This document shows, piece by piece, positions 18,221 to 27,198 of a DNA stretch of 64,000 nucleotides. Source of the stretch: CAYNFR01 sp964396595 (GTDB lineage: Bacteria > Bacteroidota > Bacteroidia > Chitinophagales > Saprospiraceae); the NCBI GenBank assembly GCA_964396595.1, contig CAYNFR010000014.1:15560-79559 (forward strand). The letters are read 5' to 3'. How positions within the stretch are numbered: position 1 is the stretch's first letter; every line of letters begins with the position of its first letter. The position numbers and the translations under genes are program-made. Under the pieces are notes generated by a model. It did not search any database, was not told the origin of the DNA, and saw only the letters and a list, made by a program, of their open reading frames with translations.

Positions 18221-19498
18221 ATGACATATCAAGAGACATTAGATTTTCTTTATTCTCAACTGCCTATGTATCAAAAAGTTGGTGTGTCGGCCATTAATTT
18301 AGGGCTTGATCGTACATTAGCACTCTCGGCAGCTTTAAATAGACCACATAGGCATTTAAAAACAATACATGTGGCAGGCACTAACGGGAAAGGGACAAGT
18401 TCTCATCTCATCGCTGCTATACTTCAAGCTCAGGGTTATCGAGTAGGCTTATACACTTCTCCCCATTACAAGGATTTTCGCGAGCGCATAAAGGTCAATG
18501 GAGAGTATATCGCAGAAGAAGAAGTAAGATCATTTGTGGAGCGGATTCAGCCGTTGTTAAGTGATATCAAGCCATCTTTTTTTGAGATGACAGTGGTAAT
18601 GGCTTTTGACCATTTTGTCAGACATTCAGTTGATTTTGCGGTTATAGAAACAGGTCTGGGAGGACGTTTAGACAGTACTAATATTATCGATCCTTTAGTG
18701 TCGGTAATCACCCACATCAGTCTTGATCATCAGAGAATACTTGGTGATAACGAGTATCTCATAGCCCATGAGAAAGCAGGTATCATAAAGAAGGAAACTC
18801 CGGTTGTCATAGGTCGTTATCAAGTTAGTTGTGATAGTGTTTTCTTTGAAAAATCGAGCTTAAGCCGATCTGCCTTGAGTTTTGCTTCACTAAAGTGGCA
18901 CACACGTAAATCATCCCTTAACGATATTCAATTAAAGCGAAAAAATGATACGCTTGACATATGTGTATCAAAGAATGATTTGTACCCCTTTTTTCTAGAA
19001 AATGTCATCACGGCTCTTGAGACAGTGTTTACGCTTCAGTTGTACGGTAATATAATATTGAACAAGGATCGAATAGAATGGGCTATCGCCAATTTTCGTA
19101 GCTTGACGAGTTATATTGGCAGATGGCAGTTGCTATCAGCTAATCCTTTGATAGTGGCAGATAGTGCGCACAACGCGGACGCTATCGCCAAGGTGCTCGA
19201 ATATATTGAGAGCTTGTCTTTCGAACGGCTGCATTTTATTCTAGGGTTTGTGAAGGATAAGGATGTCTTATCATTATTACGACTTTTTCCACCGAGGGCT
19301 AATTATTACTTTACGCAGCCGAGTCTCGAGCGTAAACTTGAGTTGTCTGATTTAAAGGAATTAGCCACATCAATAGGTTTGATAGGCAATTATTATGACA
19401 CGGTAACAGATGCTATAAGGTCTGCGAAGGAATCAGCTACAGATAAGGATATAATATTTATAGGGGGCAGCAGCTTCGTAGTTGCTGAGGCTATCTAA
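18221..19498 (+). CDS. folC: Bifunctional folylpolyglutamate / dihydrofolate synthase FolC
   Basis: FolC is a Mur-ligase-like ATP-dependent enzyme that adds glutamate to dihydropteroate and to folates. The 425-aa protein has the P-loop VAGTNGKGTSSH (51-62), the LYTSPHYKDFRERIKVNG segment, the ETGLGGRLDSTNI region, HISLDHQRILG, the lysine-containing AHEKAGIIKK, and ADSAHNADAI in the C-terminal domain. All fit FolC. The leader contains AATATTTG (18183-18190), one mismatch from the Bacteroidota -7 box, about 30 bp upstream of the ATG. It appears monocistronic, with a tRNA gene on the opposite strand just after it. Confidence 0.95.
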   Translation: MTYQETLDFLYSQLPMYQKVGVSAINLGLDRTLALSAALNRPHRHLKTIHVAGTNGKGTSSHLIAAILQAQGYRVGLYTSPHYKDFRERIKVNGEYIAEEEVRSFVERIQPLLSDIKPSFFEMTVVMAFDHFVRHSVDFAVIETGLGGRLDSTNIIDPLVSVITHISLDHQRILGDNEYLIAHEKAGIIKKETPVVIGRYQVSCDSVFFEKSSLSRSALSFASLKWHTRKSSLNDIQLKRKNDTLDICVSKNDLYPFFLENVITALETVFTLQLYGNIILNKDRIEWAIANFRSLTSYIGRWQLLSANPLIVADSAHNADAIAKVLEYIESLSFERLHFILGFVKDKDVLSLLRLFPPRANYYFTQPSLERKLELSDLKELATSIGLIGNYYDTVTDAIRSAKESATDKDIIFIGGSSFVVAEAI

Positions 19499-19520
19499 AA
19501 GAGGAAAATTAGTGGAAAAG

Positions 19521-19592
19521 CAGCCCGTAGGGGAATCGAACCCCTGCTACCAGGATGAAAACCTGGCGTCCTAACCGCTAGACGAACGGGCC
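19521..19592 (-). tRNA. tRNA-Glu (anticodon UUC)
   Basis: Read on the minus strand, the 72-nt gene folds as a cloverleaf. The acceptor stem GGCCCGT pairs with ACGGGCT. The anticodon stem CCAGG/CCTGG encloses loop TTTTCAT with anticodon TTC (plus-strand bases 19557-19559). The T arm has GGTTCGATTCC flanked by GGGG/CCCC-type pairing. The 3' CCA is not encoded, as is usual in Bacteroidota. Confidence 0.95.
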
Positions 19593-19796
19593 ATATTTCA
19601 AAGAGGCTGCAAATATATTTTATAATTTTTTACTTCTCCAAATAAAAAACACAAAAACGAACAAGTATTTTATCACCTTACTGTTCGATTTTAGAATAAT
19701 CGACCTAGATGTCAATGGGTTGTGTTCTGACGCTTGATGGAGCCTTGCTTTGTTATTCGTGGAGCATAAAAATAGCCAACCGAAGTATTCATTTCG

Positions 19797-19824
19797 TTGA
19801 CTTTAATCAATGTGTATATATTTG
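19797..19824 (+). promoter_or_regulatory. Bacteroidota-type promoter TTG-N17-TATATTTG upstream of the trypsin-like protease
   Basis: TTG at 19797-19799 and TATATTTG at 19817-19824 (followed by CACC) match the -33/-7 consensus. Transcription should begin near 19830. The in-frame TTG at 19797 is therefore promoter DNA and not a start codon, which moves the protein start to the ATG at 19854. Confidence 0.7.
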
Positions 19825-19853
19825 CACCCATTCCGAGATTTGATATTGTACGA

Positions 19854-21728
19854 ATGAGACATTTCCTTCTAACATCAATTTTTCTTATACAGTTCTATGG
19901 TATAGTTCATGCCCAGTTGCCTAAAGATAGCAGATTCCTGACAGAGCTGGAAGGGAACCCTCTTTGGGAAGTTAAACATGTTAGTTTTGAAGAGGAGATT
20001 AGAAGTTTTGTACAAAAAACGCAGGGTGCGCATGCCGAGAATATGATCGGTGTATCACTATTCGAAAGCAAGAAAACATCGGTTGTTATTCCTTTTGTTC
20101 AGATCGAAGAAACGAGTGTTTTTTTATCAAAGATTACGCTTCCCACCGATAGAGAATCACATCTACTGCTCTCCAATTACCACTTAACCCGGGGAGAAGC
20201 AATCTATATTCGAAGTGCGGCTGAGGATAAAATACATGGCCCATACACGATTGAGGACAATGTGGCATCCGGGAGATTTCTTGCCGGACCCTTTAGAGGA
20301 GATATATACTTAGAATACCATCGTTCTGCGCAAGGCGATGTACTTGATTCGGAGTCAGTGTCTTTTGAATTGGGGCAGATATATTTATCACCTAATCGTG
20401 TTGCAAATACATTGGGATTTGGCGCTGCCTTTGCTTGTCAAATCAATATTAATTGCACCGAAGGGCAGAGATATCGTGATGAAAAGAGTGGGGTAATGCG
20501 GATCAGGATGGTTTCACAAGAAGGCATTGCATTGTGCACTGGAACCTTATTAAATAATACTGCCAACGATGATACGCCATATGTACTGACTGCTTATCAC
20601 TGCCTAAGACCACCGTCCGGAGCATTGAACACGTTTTTTGACATGTGGAGATTTGATTTTAATTACGAGTCGAACAGCTGTGCGAATCCGGAGACAGAAC
20701 CCTCACCGCTTTCATTACGAGGTGCTCAATTATTGGCGGAATGGCTTGATACCGACATGATGCTCGTAAAAATTCTTGAGGAATTACCTCTTAATCAGAA
20801 TTTTTACTTCAATGGCTGGAATAGAGATCCTAATCATCTACCTGCCAAATCAGTGATTATTCATCATCCTGCGGGCGATATCAAAAAAATTAGCACGGAT
20901 AATGATCGATTAAAAGTACATGCTCAGACTATACCATGGGATAACAATACCACTTCATCGGCTAATAGCCATTTTATCAATGATTTTGATGATGCAGTAT
21001 TTCAACCCGGTTCTTCAGGATGTGGCTTATTTGACGATCGGGGATTTGTTATAGGCCAACTACACGGTGGGCCATTGGCGGATAACTTTTGTTCAATAGG
21101 CATAGGGTATAGTGGTCGTTTATATGTTTCTTGGGAAAGTGGTTCATCACGCGTGGATCGATTGAAAGATTGGCTTGATCCTTTGAATACCGGCGTCATG
21201 TCTTTATCTGGTAGATATAAGCAAGAAACTAATCAACCAGTACAATTTATCGGTAGAGTTATTACAAGTAAAGGTATTGCGATACCTAATGTCGAAGTGC
21301 GCGTTACAGGAGATATGAATGCTATTTTTATGACAGGTTCGGATGGAAGATTCGTCTTGGATAATTTATCAGTCAATGGCAATTATTCTTTTAGTCTTCA
21401 TAAGGATACTAATCATGCTAGCGGACTATCTGTTACAGATATAATCACCATCCGAAATCACATACTTGGCACTAATCCGATAGCTAGCTTGTTCGATCGA
21501 CTTGCAGCTGATGTTAACGGTGATGGAAATATTACGGCAACTGATATTGTATTGGTCAGAAATTTGCTGGTACAACGTATTATGCGCTTTCCTGCTGTTC
21601 CATCCTGGAAGTTTGAACCATCTATTTTGGAATTATCAGGAAGTAATATCGGATCGGGTGGACTAGAGCTACAAATCATCGGCTATAAGATGGGCGACGC
21701 CAATGGTAGCGCCAATCCACGTAACTAA
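19854..21728 (+). CDS. Secreted trypsin-like (S1, lysyl-endopeptidase-like) serine protease with dockerin-like C-terminus
   Basis: This is a 624-aa exported protease. The ATG at 19854 gives a clean signal peptide (MRHFLLTSIFLIQFYGIVHA). Longer in-frame starts would lie inside the promoter. The catalytic triad is visible as TAYHC (His249), TDMMLVKI (Asp301) and GSSGCG (Ser388), with many cysteines, as in lysyl endopeptidase/Achromobacter protease I relatives. After the catalytic domain come a carboxypeptidase-regulatory-like unit (GRVITSKGIAIPNVEVRV) and a dockerin-like pair of EF-hand loops (ADVNGDGNITATDIV, KMGDANGSA). The protein stops right after this module with no T9SS sorting domain, so it is either released by another route or has lost its tail. 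Confidence 0.88.
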   Translation: MRHFLLTSIFLIQFYGIVHAQLPKDSRFLTELEGNPLWEVKHVSFEEEIRSFVQKTQGAHAENMIGVSLFESKKTSVVIPFVQIEETSVFLSKITLPTDRESHLLLSNYHLTRGEAIYIRSAAEDKIHGPYTIEDNVASGRFLAGPFRGDIYLEYHRSAQGDVLDSESVSFELGQIYLSPNRVANTLGFGAAFACQININCTEGQRYRDEKSGVMRIRMVSQEGIALCTGTLLNNTANDDTPYVLTAYHCLRPPSGALNTFFDMWRFDFNYESNSCANPETEPSPLSLRGAQLLAEWLDTDMMLVKILEELPLNQNFYFNGWNRDPNHLPAKSVIIHHPAGDIKKISTDNDRLKVHAQTIPWDNNTTSSANSHFINDFDDAVFQPGSSGCGLFDDRGFVIGQLHGGPLADNFCSIGIGYSGRLYVSWESGSSRVDRLKDWLDPLNTGVMSLSGRYKQETNQPVQFIGRVITSKGIAIPNVEVRVTGDMNAIFMTGSDGRFVLDNLSVNGNYSFSLHKDTNHASGLSVTDIITIRNHILGTNPIASLFDRLAADVNGDGNITATDIVLVRNLLVQRIMRFPAVPSWKFEPSILELSGSNIGSGGLELQIIGYKMGDANGSANPRN

Positions 21729-21833
21729 GCTATTTACCCAGATTGTACAAAAGACTTCAAGAGCAAGTCAGAAGTCTTGCTTAGAACAGAATTAGGATTT
21801 TATGTTTATCCGCTGGTTATTTAAGCTAGATGA

Positions 21834-22646
21834 TTACAAGTATATCGGGCCTTTGCCTAAATATTTTTCTGCAATAGGTTGGTAATAGGCTCTCACTTCC
21901 TCGAGTTCATAACTTTGTTGGCATTTGCTGTATAAATCATACTGGTTAAAATCTTTTACGATTTCGAGTTTTACGCTATCAGAGTCATTGAGAAGTTCGG
22001 TATAGCTGCCGCCAGTATGCCATGGATAAAAAGAATGATATCTTATCATGATCATGGCTTCTGCGGGAAGCTTGTTGTCTTTATGATTGGACAGTACTTG
22101 ATAAAGGTATTCATCATGTCCCCATGCGAGCTCCACTTGATCAAGTCCACATCCTGATTCATAGATACCTGTGGTTGTTGCATAGGCTGCATTATGCATA
22201 TCAGGATTTAAGGTGTTAAACTCAGAATACACACAAGTATCAGGTATAGCGCATCCTACAATAAAAATATCACCTACCATGCCCCATTGTTCTGCCTGAC
22301 TAGTGCCATCTTCGTCACTGCCCCATAGATACATTATTTTGCCTAAGTCGTGTATCAGACCAGTGAGCTGCATCCAGTCAGGTCTATGGTCGGCTCTGAT
22401 AGCTTCAGCACTCTGAATTAAGTGTTGGACATTCGGTAAGTCTAAGTCGGGATCACTCACATCTATCAATGAATTAAGATACCCCATTGCTTCCCATAAG
22501 TCCATAGGCTTATCATAGCTAAGATATTTTTTACGCATTCGTTTCACATAATCATAAGTTTGATTCATTCTCATTTTACGATAGTGATCTTTTACTGCCG
22601 CGGAAACATCAGGAGCTTCATAATTTCTAAAAGTCTTTTCTTCCAT
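21834..22646 (-). CDS. Inositol oxygenase (MIOX)
   Basis: MIOX is a mixed-valent diiron HD-domain enzyme that cleaves myo-inositol with O2 to D-glucuronate. The 270-aa protein is close to animal MIOX over its whole length. All six predicted iron ligands are present: His75 (NVQHLIQSAEAIR), His99-Asp100 (LIHDLGK), His177 (WGHDEY), His204 (YHSFYPWHTGG) and Asp237 (FNQYDLYSK). Lys103, equivalent to the substrate-binding lysine, is also there. No uronate-pathway genes are adjacent. TATCGTTG on the minus strand (22677-22670), one mismatch from TAnnTTTG, may be its promoter. The enzyme is sporadic in bacteria, so transfer is possible, though nothing in the local base use stands out. Confidence 0.95.
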   Translation of the reverse strand: MEEKTFRNYEAPDVSAAVKDHYRKMRMNQTYDYVKRMRKKYLSYDKPMDLWEAMGYLNSLIDVSDPDLDLPNVQHLIQSAEAIRADHRPDWMQLTGLIHDLGKIMYLWGSDEDGTSQAEQWGMVGDIFIVGCAIPDTCVYSEFNTLNPDMHNAAYATTTGIYESGCGLDQVELAWGHDEYLYQVLSNHKDNKLPAEAMIMIRYHSFYPWHTGGSYTELLNDSDSVKLEIVKDFNQYDLYSKCQQSYELEEVRAYYQPIAEKYLGKGPIYL

Positions 22647-22677
22647 TATTGAGGATTTATATGGTAAAACAACGATA

Positions 22678-22986
22678 AGAGAACGTACTGTCTAATATTG
22701 GCTAATTATTCGGCAGAAATGTAGTATTTATTTTCGAATACGCACTGAATATAAAACGTGACGAATTCATTTTTTATACTGATCAATCGTTTTAAATACA
22801 ACCATAATAGCTCTTATCTTTTATTCTTAGACACTTGTTATGTCAATTACATCTCATTATGACGATATAATCACGACGAGATCACTTATGAAGAAGCAGG
22901 GTCTCATTAAAAGAGAGGTACATTGATCATCTAATAGAGTAAAGTGTAAAAGTTGCTAAAGACTCTTTTTTAAAATTGATTTTCAA
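22678..22986. other. Intergenic stretch with no recognised gene
   Basis: This AT-rich region separates the inositol oxygenase start from the amidohydrolase stop. I see no RNA gene, no convincing ORF and no strong hairpin in it. Confidence 0.4.
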
Positions 22987-24720
22987 CTATTCCTTCCGAT
23001 AAAGTACTTTGCCAGCAACGATAGTAAAAAGTACCTGTGTGTCGAGTATGTCTTCATCTGTACATGTAATCCAGTTTTTATCAATTATGGTGATGTCCGC
23101 ATATTTACCGGGTTCTATTGATCCTTTAGACTTCTCTTCAAATGCAGCTATGGCATTGGCCATGGTATAAGAATAAATAGCTTCGGCTCTTGTCATGCTA
23201 TTCTCAGGGAAGAATGCCATCCCATTGTCCACTCGCTTGCGTGTTACACTTGCGTAAAAGGACTCGATGGGGTTTATGTCTTCTACCGGCACATCACTAC
23301 CATTCGTAACGATAGCACCTGCGTCGAGAAGACCTCTCCATGCATATGCGCCAACGCGAGCTCTTTCATAGCCCAATCTTTTTTCCACAAAAGGGGCATC
23401 TGAAGTACAATGAATTCCTTGCATGGAGGCAATCACACCGAGCTGAGCAAATCTTGGTATGTCTGAAGGATGTAAATGTTGCGCATGTTCGATGCGCCAT
23501 CTGAGGTCTTTCTTAGTGTTTGTAGACAATTTTTTCTCTATAAGGTCAAGAACAATCTGATTGGCTTTATCTCCTATGGCGTGAACACAAAGCTGCATAT
23601 TCGCTTCTAGCGCAATGTCAGCAATCTTATCAACCTCTTCTATCATAGTTGTGTTTTGCCCTATGAAATGTTGTTTATCATCATAGCTGTCTATCAGCCA
23701 AGCGCCGTAAGGACCCAATGCACCATCTACTTCTGTCTTAATTGCCCTGCAGGTAAAATGTCCATTACCCGCATCAATCATGCGATATTGTGCAACCTTC
23801 CCTTTTAAGGTTTGACTATTATGTCTAGCCATAGTCCATAGTCTTAATTTGAGCTTTCCTTCTTCAGCGAGTTTCTTGTAGCTGGTTATTTCTTGATACG
23901 AACTTCCGGCATCTTGGAAGGACGTTATTCCCCATTTTAGACATTCTTCTTGAGCTAGATCTATGGCAGTATACCATTCGTTGATTTGATCCTGTTCGCT
24001 CAATCGGGCAAGGTAATCCTGGTATGCTTGAAAAATAATTTGCTGGGCTCTCTCTTCAAACATGCCTATCGGTCTCCCGGTAATGTCACGCACGATTTCT
24101 CCACCTACGGGGCTGCGTGATTCTGGTGTTATGCCGGCCAGATCCATGGCTAGTGCATTAGCAAAAGATCCATGCCCACTTGCATGTACTAAAAGTACTG
24201 GGTGGTCAGGGGATATTGCACTCAGGTCAAAATGGCGTGGATATCCATGCACATGATCATGGGGTTGATCGTCCCATTTTTCTTGATGCCACCCTCTACC
24301 TATTATCCAATGCCCTTTGGGTGTAAGCTGCACTTTCTCGGCTACCATATCAACTATTTCTTGCCATGATTTGCTCTTTAAGAAATTGAGATTCATCAGA
24401 CTCTTACCCATTCCGGAAAAATGACCGTGCCCTTCGATTAGGCCTGGCAAGACAAAAGCTCCACCGGCATCAAGGACTTCTGTTGTGGATTCATCAATGT
24501 AAGGTGCTATTTGTTCATTGGAGCCGACGGCGACTATCTTATCCCCCTTGATAGCAACAGCTTCGTAGACAGATGTTTTATTATCGACACTATATATATA
24601 GGCATTATTAATGACAAGTTCTGCTTTTTCGACATTGTTACAAGCCGAAACAATCATGAAGAATAAACAAATCAACAAGCACTTAGAGAGAAAGGGGTGT
24701 ATATCTATTAACTTTGTCAT
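22987..24720 (-). CDS. Amidohydrolase family 3 (YtcJ-like) lipoprotein
   Basis: This 577-aa metal-dependent hydrolase of the urease/dihydroorotase superfamily is predicted to be lipid-anchored. The N-terminus is a lipoprotein signal ending IVSAC, with Cys27 as the likely acylated residue. The metal-binding HxH is in LIEGHGHFSGMG. Other family features are WIIGRGWHQEKWDD, the CVHAIGDKAN histidine segment, RIEHAQHL, and the late GSDVPVEDINP aspartate. YtcJ-like proteins hydrolyse N-substituted amides or are uncharacterised, so the substrate is unknown. The start codon is only 15 bp from the divergent polyprenyl synthetase start, so the two genes must share or overlap promoter DNA. Confidence 0.88.
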   Translation of the reverse strand: MTKLIDIHPFLSKCLLICLFFMIVSACNNVEKAELVINNAYIYSVDNKTSVYEAVAIKGDKIVAVGSNEQIAPYIDESTTEVLDAGGAFVLPGLIEGHGHFSGMGKSLMNLNFLKSKSWQEIVDMVAEKVQLTPKGHWIIGRGWHQEKWDDQPHDHVHGYPRHFDLSAISPDHPVLLVHASGHGSFANALAMDLAGITPESRSPVGGEIVRDITGRPIGMFEERAQQIIFQAYQDYLARLSEQDQINEWYTAIDLAQEECLKWGITSFQDAGSSYQEITSYKKLAEEGKLKLRLWTMARHNSQTLKGKVAQYRMIDAGNGHFTCRAIKTEVDGALGPYGAWLIDSYDDKQHFIGQNTTMIEEVDKIADIALEANMQLCVHAIGDKANQIVLDLIEKKLSTNTKKDLRWRIEHAQHLHPSDIPRFAQLGVIASMQGIHCTSDAPFVEKRLGYERARVGAYAWRGLLDAGAIVTNGSDVPVEDINPIESFYASVTRKRVDNGMAFFPENSMTRAEAIYSYTMANAIAAFEEKSKGSIEPGKYADITIIDKNWITCTDEDILDTQVLFTIVAGKVLYRKE

Positions 24721-24735
24721 TGATAGAAGAAATTT

Positions 24736-25713
24736 ATGGATCTAAAGGTATCACAAGCACTAGAGCTTTTTGATAATTATCTCAGAAATCAACAGGAATT
24801 TCGTGATCCTCAAGTATTGTACGAGCCGCGTAACTATGTAATGAACATGCCCGGTAAGAAAATGCGTGCTCTTCTTACCTTACTAGGATCCAGCGTGGTA
24901 GGTGGAAAAATGGAAGATGCACTGCCGGCGGCATATTGTGTGGAGCTCTTTCATAACTTTACGCTTGTTCATGATGATATCATGGATAATGCCCCTATCA
25001 GAAGAGGGATGCCGGCTGTTCATGAGAAGTATAGTACAAATGAAGCCATCTTGACAGGCGATGTTATGCTTATTGAGGTGTACGATAGGCTGAGCCAACT
25101 AGATATTAATGGCAGGATTGACGCTATTAAGTCCTTCAATACTACAGCAAGAGAAGTATGCGAAGGTCAAGCGCTGGATATGACCTTTGAGAAAAGAACG
25201 ATGGTTAGTATCGAGGAGTATTTGAATATGATAGAGTTAAAGACAGCTGTGCTTCTCGGTCAAGCACTTAAGCTGGGGGCGATGATGGGCGGCGCATCTG
25301 CCTCTGATCAATATCATTTATACCATTTTGCCAAAAACGCAGGCGTGAGTTTTCAAATTCAAGACGATTACCTCGACATATACGGTGAGGCGTCAAAAGT
25401 AGGCAAAGTAGTAGGCGGCGATATTATCCAATGCAAGAAAAATTATTTTTACGTAAAAGCTTGTGAACTACTCGAGGGCGAAAATCTACGCTCCTTCATA
25501 CGTTATTATCATGACTTAACTGTCGACCCGAAAGCTAAAGTCAAGGATGTCACCGCAGTTTATGACGAGCTGCATCTGGTTAACTACTGTAATGAAGCCA
25601 AGAACAGTTTTTTCGATTTGGCTCAGAGTCATCTTTCGGAAGTAAAAGCGGTGAAGGAATTAAAGGAGCATTTGCTCCAATTTTCCTTGAATCTGATGAA
25701 TAGAGATAGTTAA
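24736..25713 (+). CDS. Polyprenyl synthetase (short-chain isoprenyl diphosphate synthase)
   Basis: This 325-aa all-helical enzyme condenses isopentenyl diphosphate onto allylic diphosphates. Both aspartate-rich motifs are present: DDIMDN followed by RRGMP (first motif), and QIQDDYLDIYG (second). A Phe lies five residues before the first motif (FTLVHDD), a position that in type I synthases favours short (C15-C20) products, so FPP or GGPP synthase is likely. Such a product would feed carotenoids (crtY is nearby), quinones or polyprenyl carriers. A glycosyltransferase-like gene follows after 23 bp, probably co-transcribed. The promoter must lie inside the start of the divergent amidohydrolase gene. 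Confidence 0.92.
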   Translation: MDLKVSQALELFDNYLRNQQEFRDPQVLYEPRNYVMNMPGKKMRALLTLLGSSVVGGKMEDALPAAYCVELFHNFTLVHDDIMDNAPIRRGMPAVHEKYSTNEAILTGDVMLIEVYDRLSQLDINGRIDAIKSFNTTAREVCEGQALDMTFEKRTMVSIEEYLNMIELKTAVLLGQALKLGAMMGGASASDQYHLYHFAKNAGVSFQIQDDYLDIYGEASKVGKVVGGDIIQCKKNYFYVKACELLEGENLRSFIRYYHDLTVDPKAKVKDVTAVYDELHLVNYCNEAKNSFFDLAQSHLSEVKAVKELKEHLLQFSLNLMNRDS

Positions 25714-25736
25714 AAAGAAACAAATATTGTCACCCT

Positions 25737-26747
25737 TTGAAACGAAGAAAAATACTTTATGCAGTTCAAGCTACGGGCAATGGCCATTTGAGTCGTTGTC
25801 TGGAGTTTTATCCTGCATTGAGCAGATATGCAGATGTAGATGTTTTTTTGAGTGGAATTCAAGGGGATTTAAAATTACCTTTCGAAGTAAAGTATAGACG
25901 ACATGGTTTAGGTTTTGTTTTCGGCAAGAGGGGAGGGATAGATTATTTTCGTACGGCCCTCTCATTGAGGCCATTAAGATTTTTGCGAGACGTTTTTAGC
26001 GTTGATTTATCTGAATACGATCTTGTTGTGAATGATTTTGAACCAATTACGGCATGGGCTTGTAGATTTAAAAGGAAAACTTGTGTGGCATTGAGTCATC
26101 AAGCGGCATTTCTGAGTCGTCGCACTCCTCGACCTAAGCCCAGAAACTGGCTTGCTGAAATAATCTTTAAGCATTTTGCACCATGCACCAGAAAAATAGG
26201 CTTACACTTTCAATCCTATGACAAGCATATATTTACACCAGTAGTCAGGAAGGAGATAAGAGACATCGTGGTAAATCACGATGCCAACAAGTGTCTGGTT
26301 TATCTTCCTGCTTATTCTCATGAAGTTTTACTGCCTCATTTTCTGAAGCTTGAAGCTATCGAATTTCATGTGTTTAGCAAACACGCCGCTCGAATAGAAG
26401 AGCATAGCAATGTTAAGATATATCCGGTAGGATTGCCCGTGTGGCACGACGCATTACGGGACTGTGAAAAGGCAATAATCGGTGGCGGTTTCGAAGGAAA
26501 CTCAGAAATGCTGTACTTGCGAAAAAAAATAATGGTCATCCCTATGACGGATCAGTATGAGCAACTTTGTAATGCCGAAGCATTGAGAAGAATGGGCGTA
26601 CGTGCATGTTTTAAAATCAACGAATTTTTTGTTGAGCAGTTAAAGGAGTGGGTTAGTACCGCTGGTGTTGTTGAAGTGAATTATCCAGAAATTTCTGATA
26701 TGATTGCCCTAATGGCTATCGGTGAAATTGATATAAAAGCTCGTTAA
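25737..26747 (+). CDS. GT-B glycosyltransferase-like protein (TIGR00661-type)
   Basis: This 336-aa protein starts with RRKILYAVQATGNGHLSRCLE, the first beta strand and loop of GT-B glycosyltransferases of the MurG/MGT type. It resembles the conserved family TIGR00661. Later segments such as IGGGFEGNSEMLYLRKKIMV and PMTDQYEQLCNA match the nucleotide-sugar-binding C-terminal domain. The only start that keeps the first strand is TTG at 25737, as no in-frame ATG occurs early. The acceptor and sugar are unknown. Its placement 23 bp after a polyprenyl synthetase gene suggests a lipid or isoprenoid acceptor, which is inference. It overlaps the convergent acetyltransferase gene by 4 bp. Confidence 0.78.
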   Translation: MKRRKILYAVQATGNGHLSRCLEFYPALSRYADVDVFLSGIQGDLKLPFEVKYRRHGLGFVFGKRGGIDYFRTALSLRPLRFLRDVFSVDLSEYDLVVNDFEPITAWACRFKRKTCVALSHQAAFLSRRTPRPKPRNWLAEIIFKHFAPCTRKIGLHFQSYDKHIFTPVVRKEIRDIVVNHDANKCLVYLPAYSHEVLLPHFLKLEAIEFHVFSKHAARIEEHSNVKIYPVGLPVWHDALRDCEKAIIGGGFEGNSEMLYLRKKIMVIPMTDQYEQLCNAEALRRMGVRACFKINEFFVEQLKEWVSTAGVVEVNYPEISDMIALMAIGEIDIKAR

Positions 26748-27187
26748 AGGTATATTTTACCATTCCACCACTCTTTTTCGATAATAGCATTGTTTTTTTC
26801 ATAAAACTTGATTGCCGGGATATTCCAGTCGAGGACTTGCCATTTTATAAGCGAGTAGTCACCAGATTTGGCAAGCTTTATAAGATAATCAAAAAGTTGT
26901 TGGCCTACACCATGGCCTCTATACGGTTCAGCAACGACAAAATCTTCTAGATATAACATGGGACCCTTCCATGTCGAAAAGGCGTCATAATATATGCAGG
27001 CACCTACTACTTTATCGGCGTCAAGCGAAACAAATGCTTCAAAACGTCGAGATGCAAAAAAAAATTTGTATTGATCCAAACTGAGCGTGACCTCGGACGA
27101 GGCATTTTCATATGCGGCGAGTTCTTTGACTAAAGAGTATATACCGGTTATATGTTCTTCATTGGCCGGCCTAATAGTGATCTTCAT
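26744..27187 (-). CDS. GNAT N-acetyltransferase, spermidine/spermine (diamine) acetyltransferase-like
   Basis: This is a 147-aa acetyl-CoA-dependent transferase when started at the ATG at 27187, which gives the typical GNAT beginning MKITIRPANEEHITG. A further upstream ATG (27286) would add 33 residues unlike the family. The acetyl-CoA loop is VVAEPYRGHGVGQQL, and YLEDFVV and WNIPAIKFYEKNNA match the SSAT/SAT1 (polyamine or thialysine acetyltransferase) branch more than RimI. It probably acetylates a small amine. An 18-bp perfect palindrome lies 12 bp upstream of this start. The gene is divergent from rpsL. Confidence 0.82.
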   Translation of the reverse strand: MKITIRPANEEHITGIYSLVKELAAYENASSEVTLSLDQYKFFFASRRFEAFVSLDADKVVGACIYYDAFSTWKGPMLYLEDFVVAEPYRGHGVGQQLFDYLIKLAKSGDYSLIKWQVLDWNIPAIKFYEKNNAIIEKEWWNGKIYL

Positions 27188-27198
27188 TAAATTCTCTT

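Noticed and set aside
21748..21780. Terminator after the trypsin-like protease
   Set aside because: AGACTTC/GAAGTCT can pair but no T tract follows and the loop is long; the evidence is too weak.
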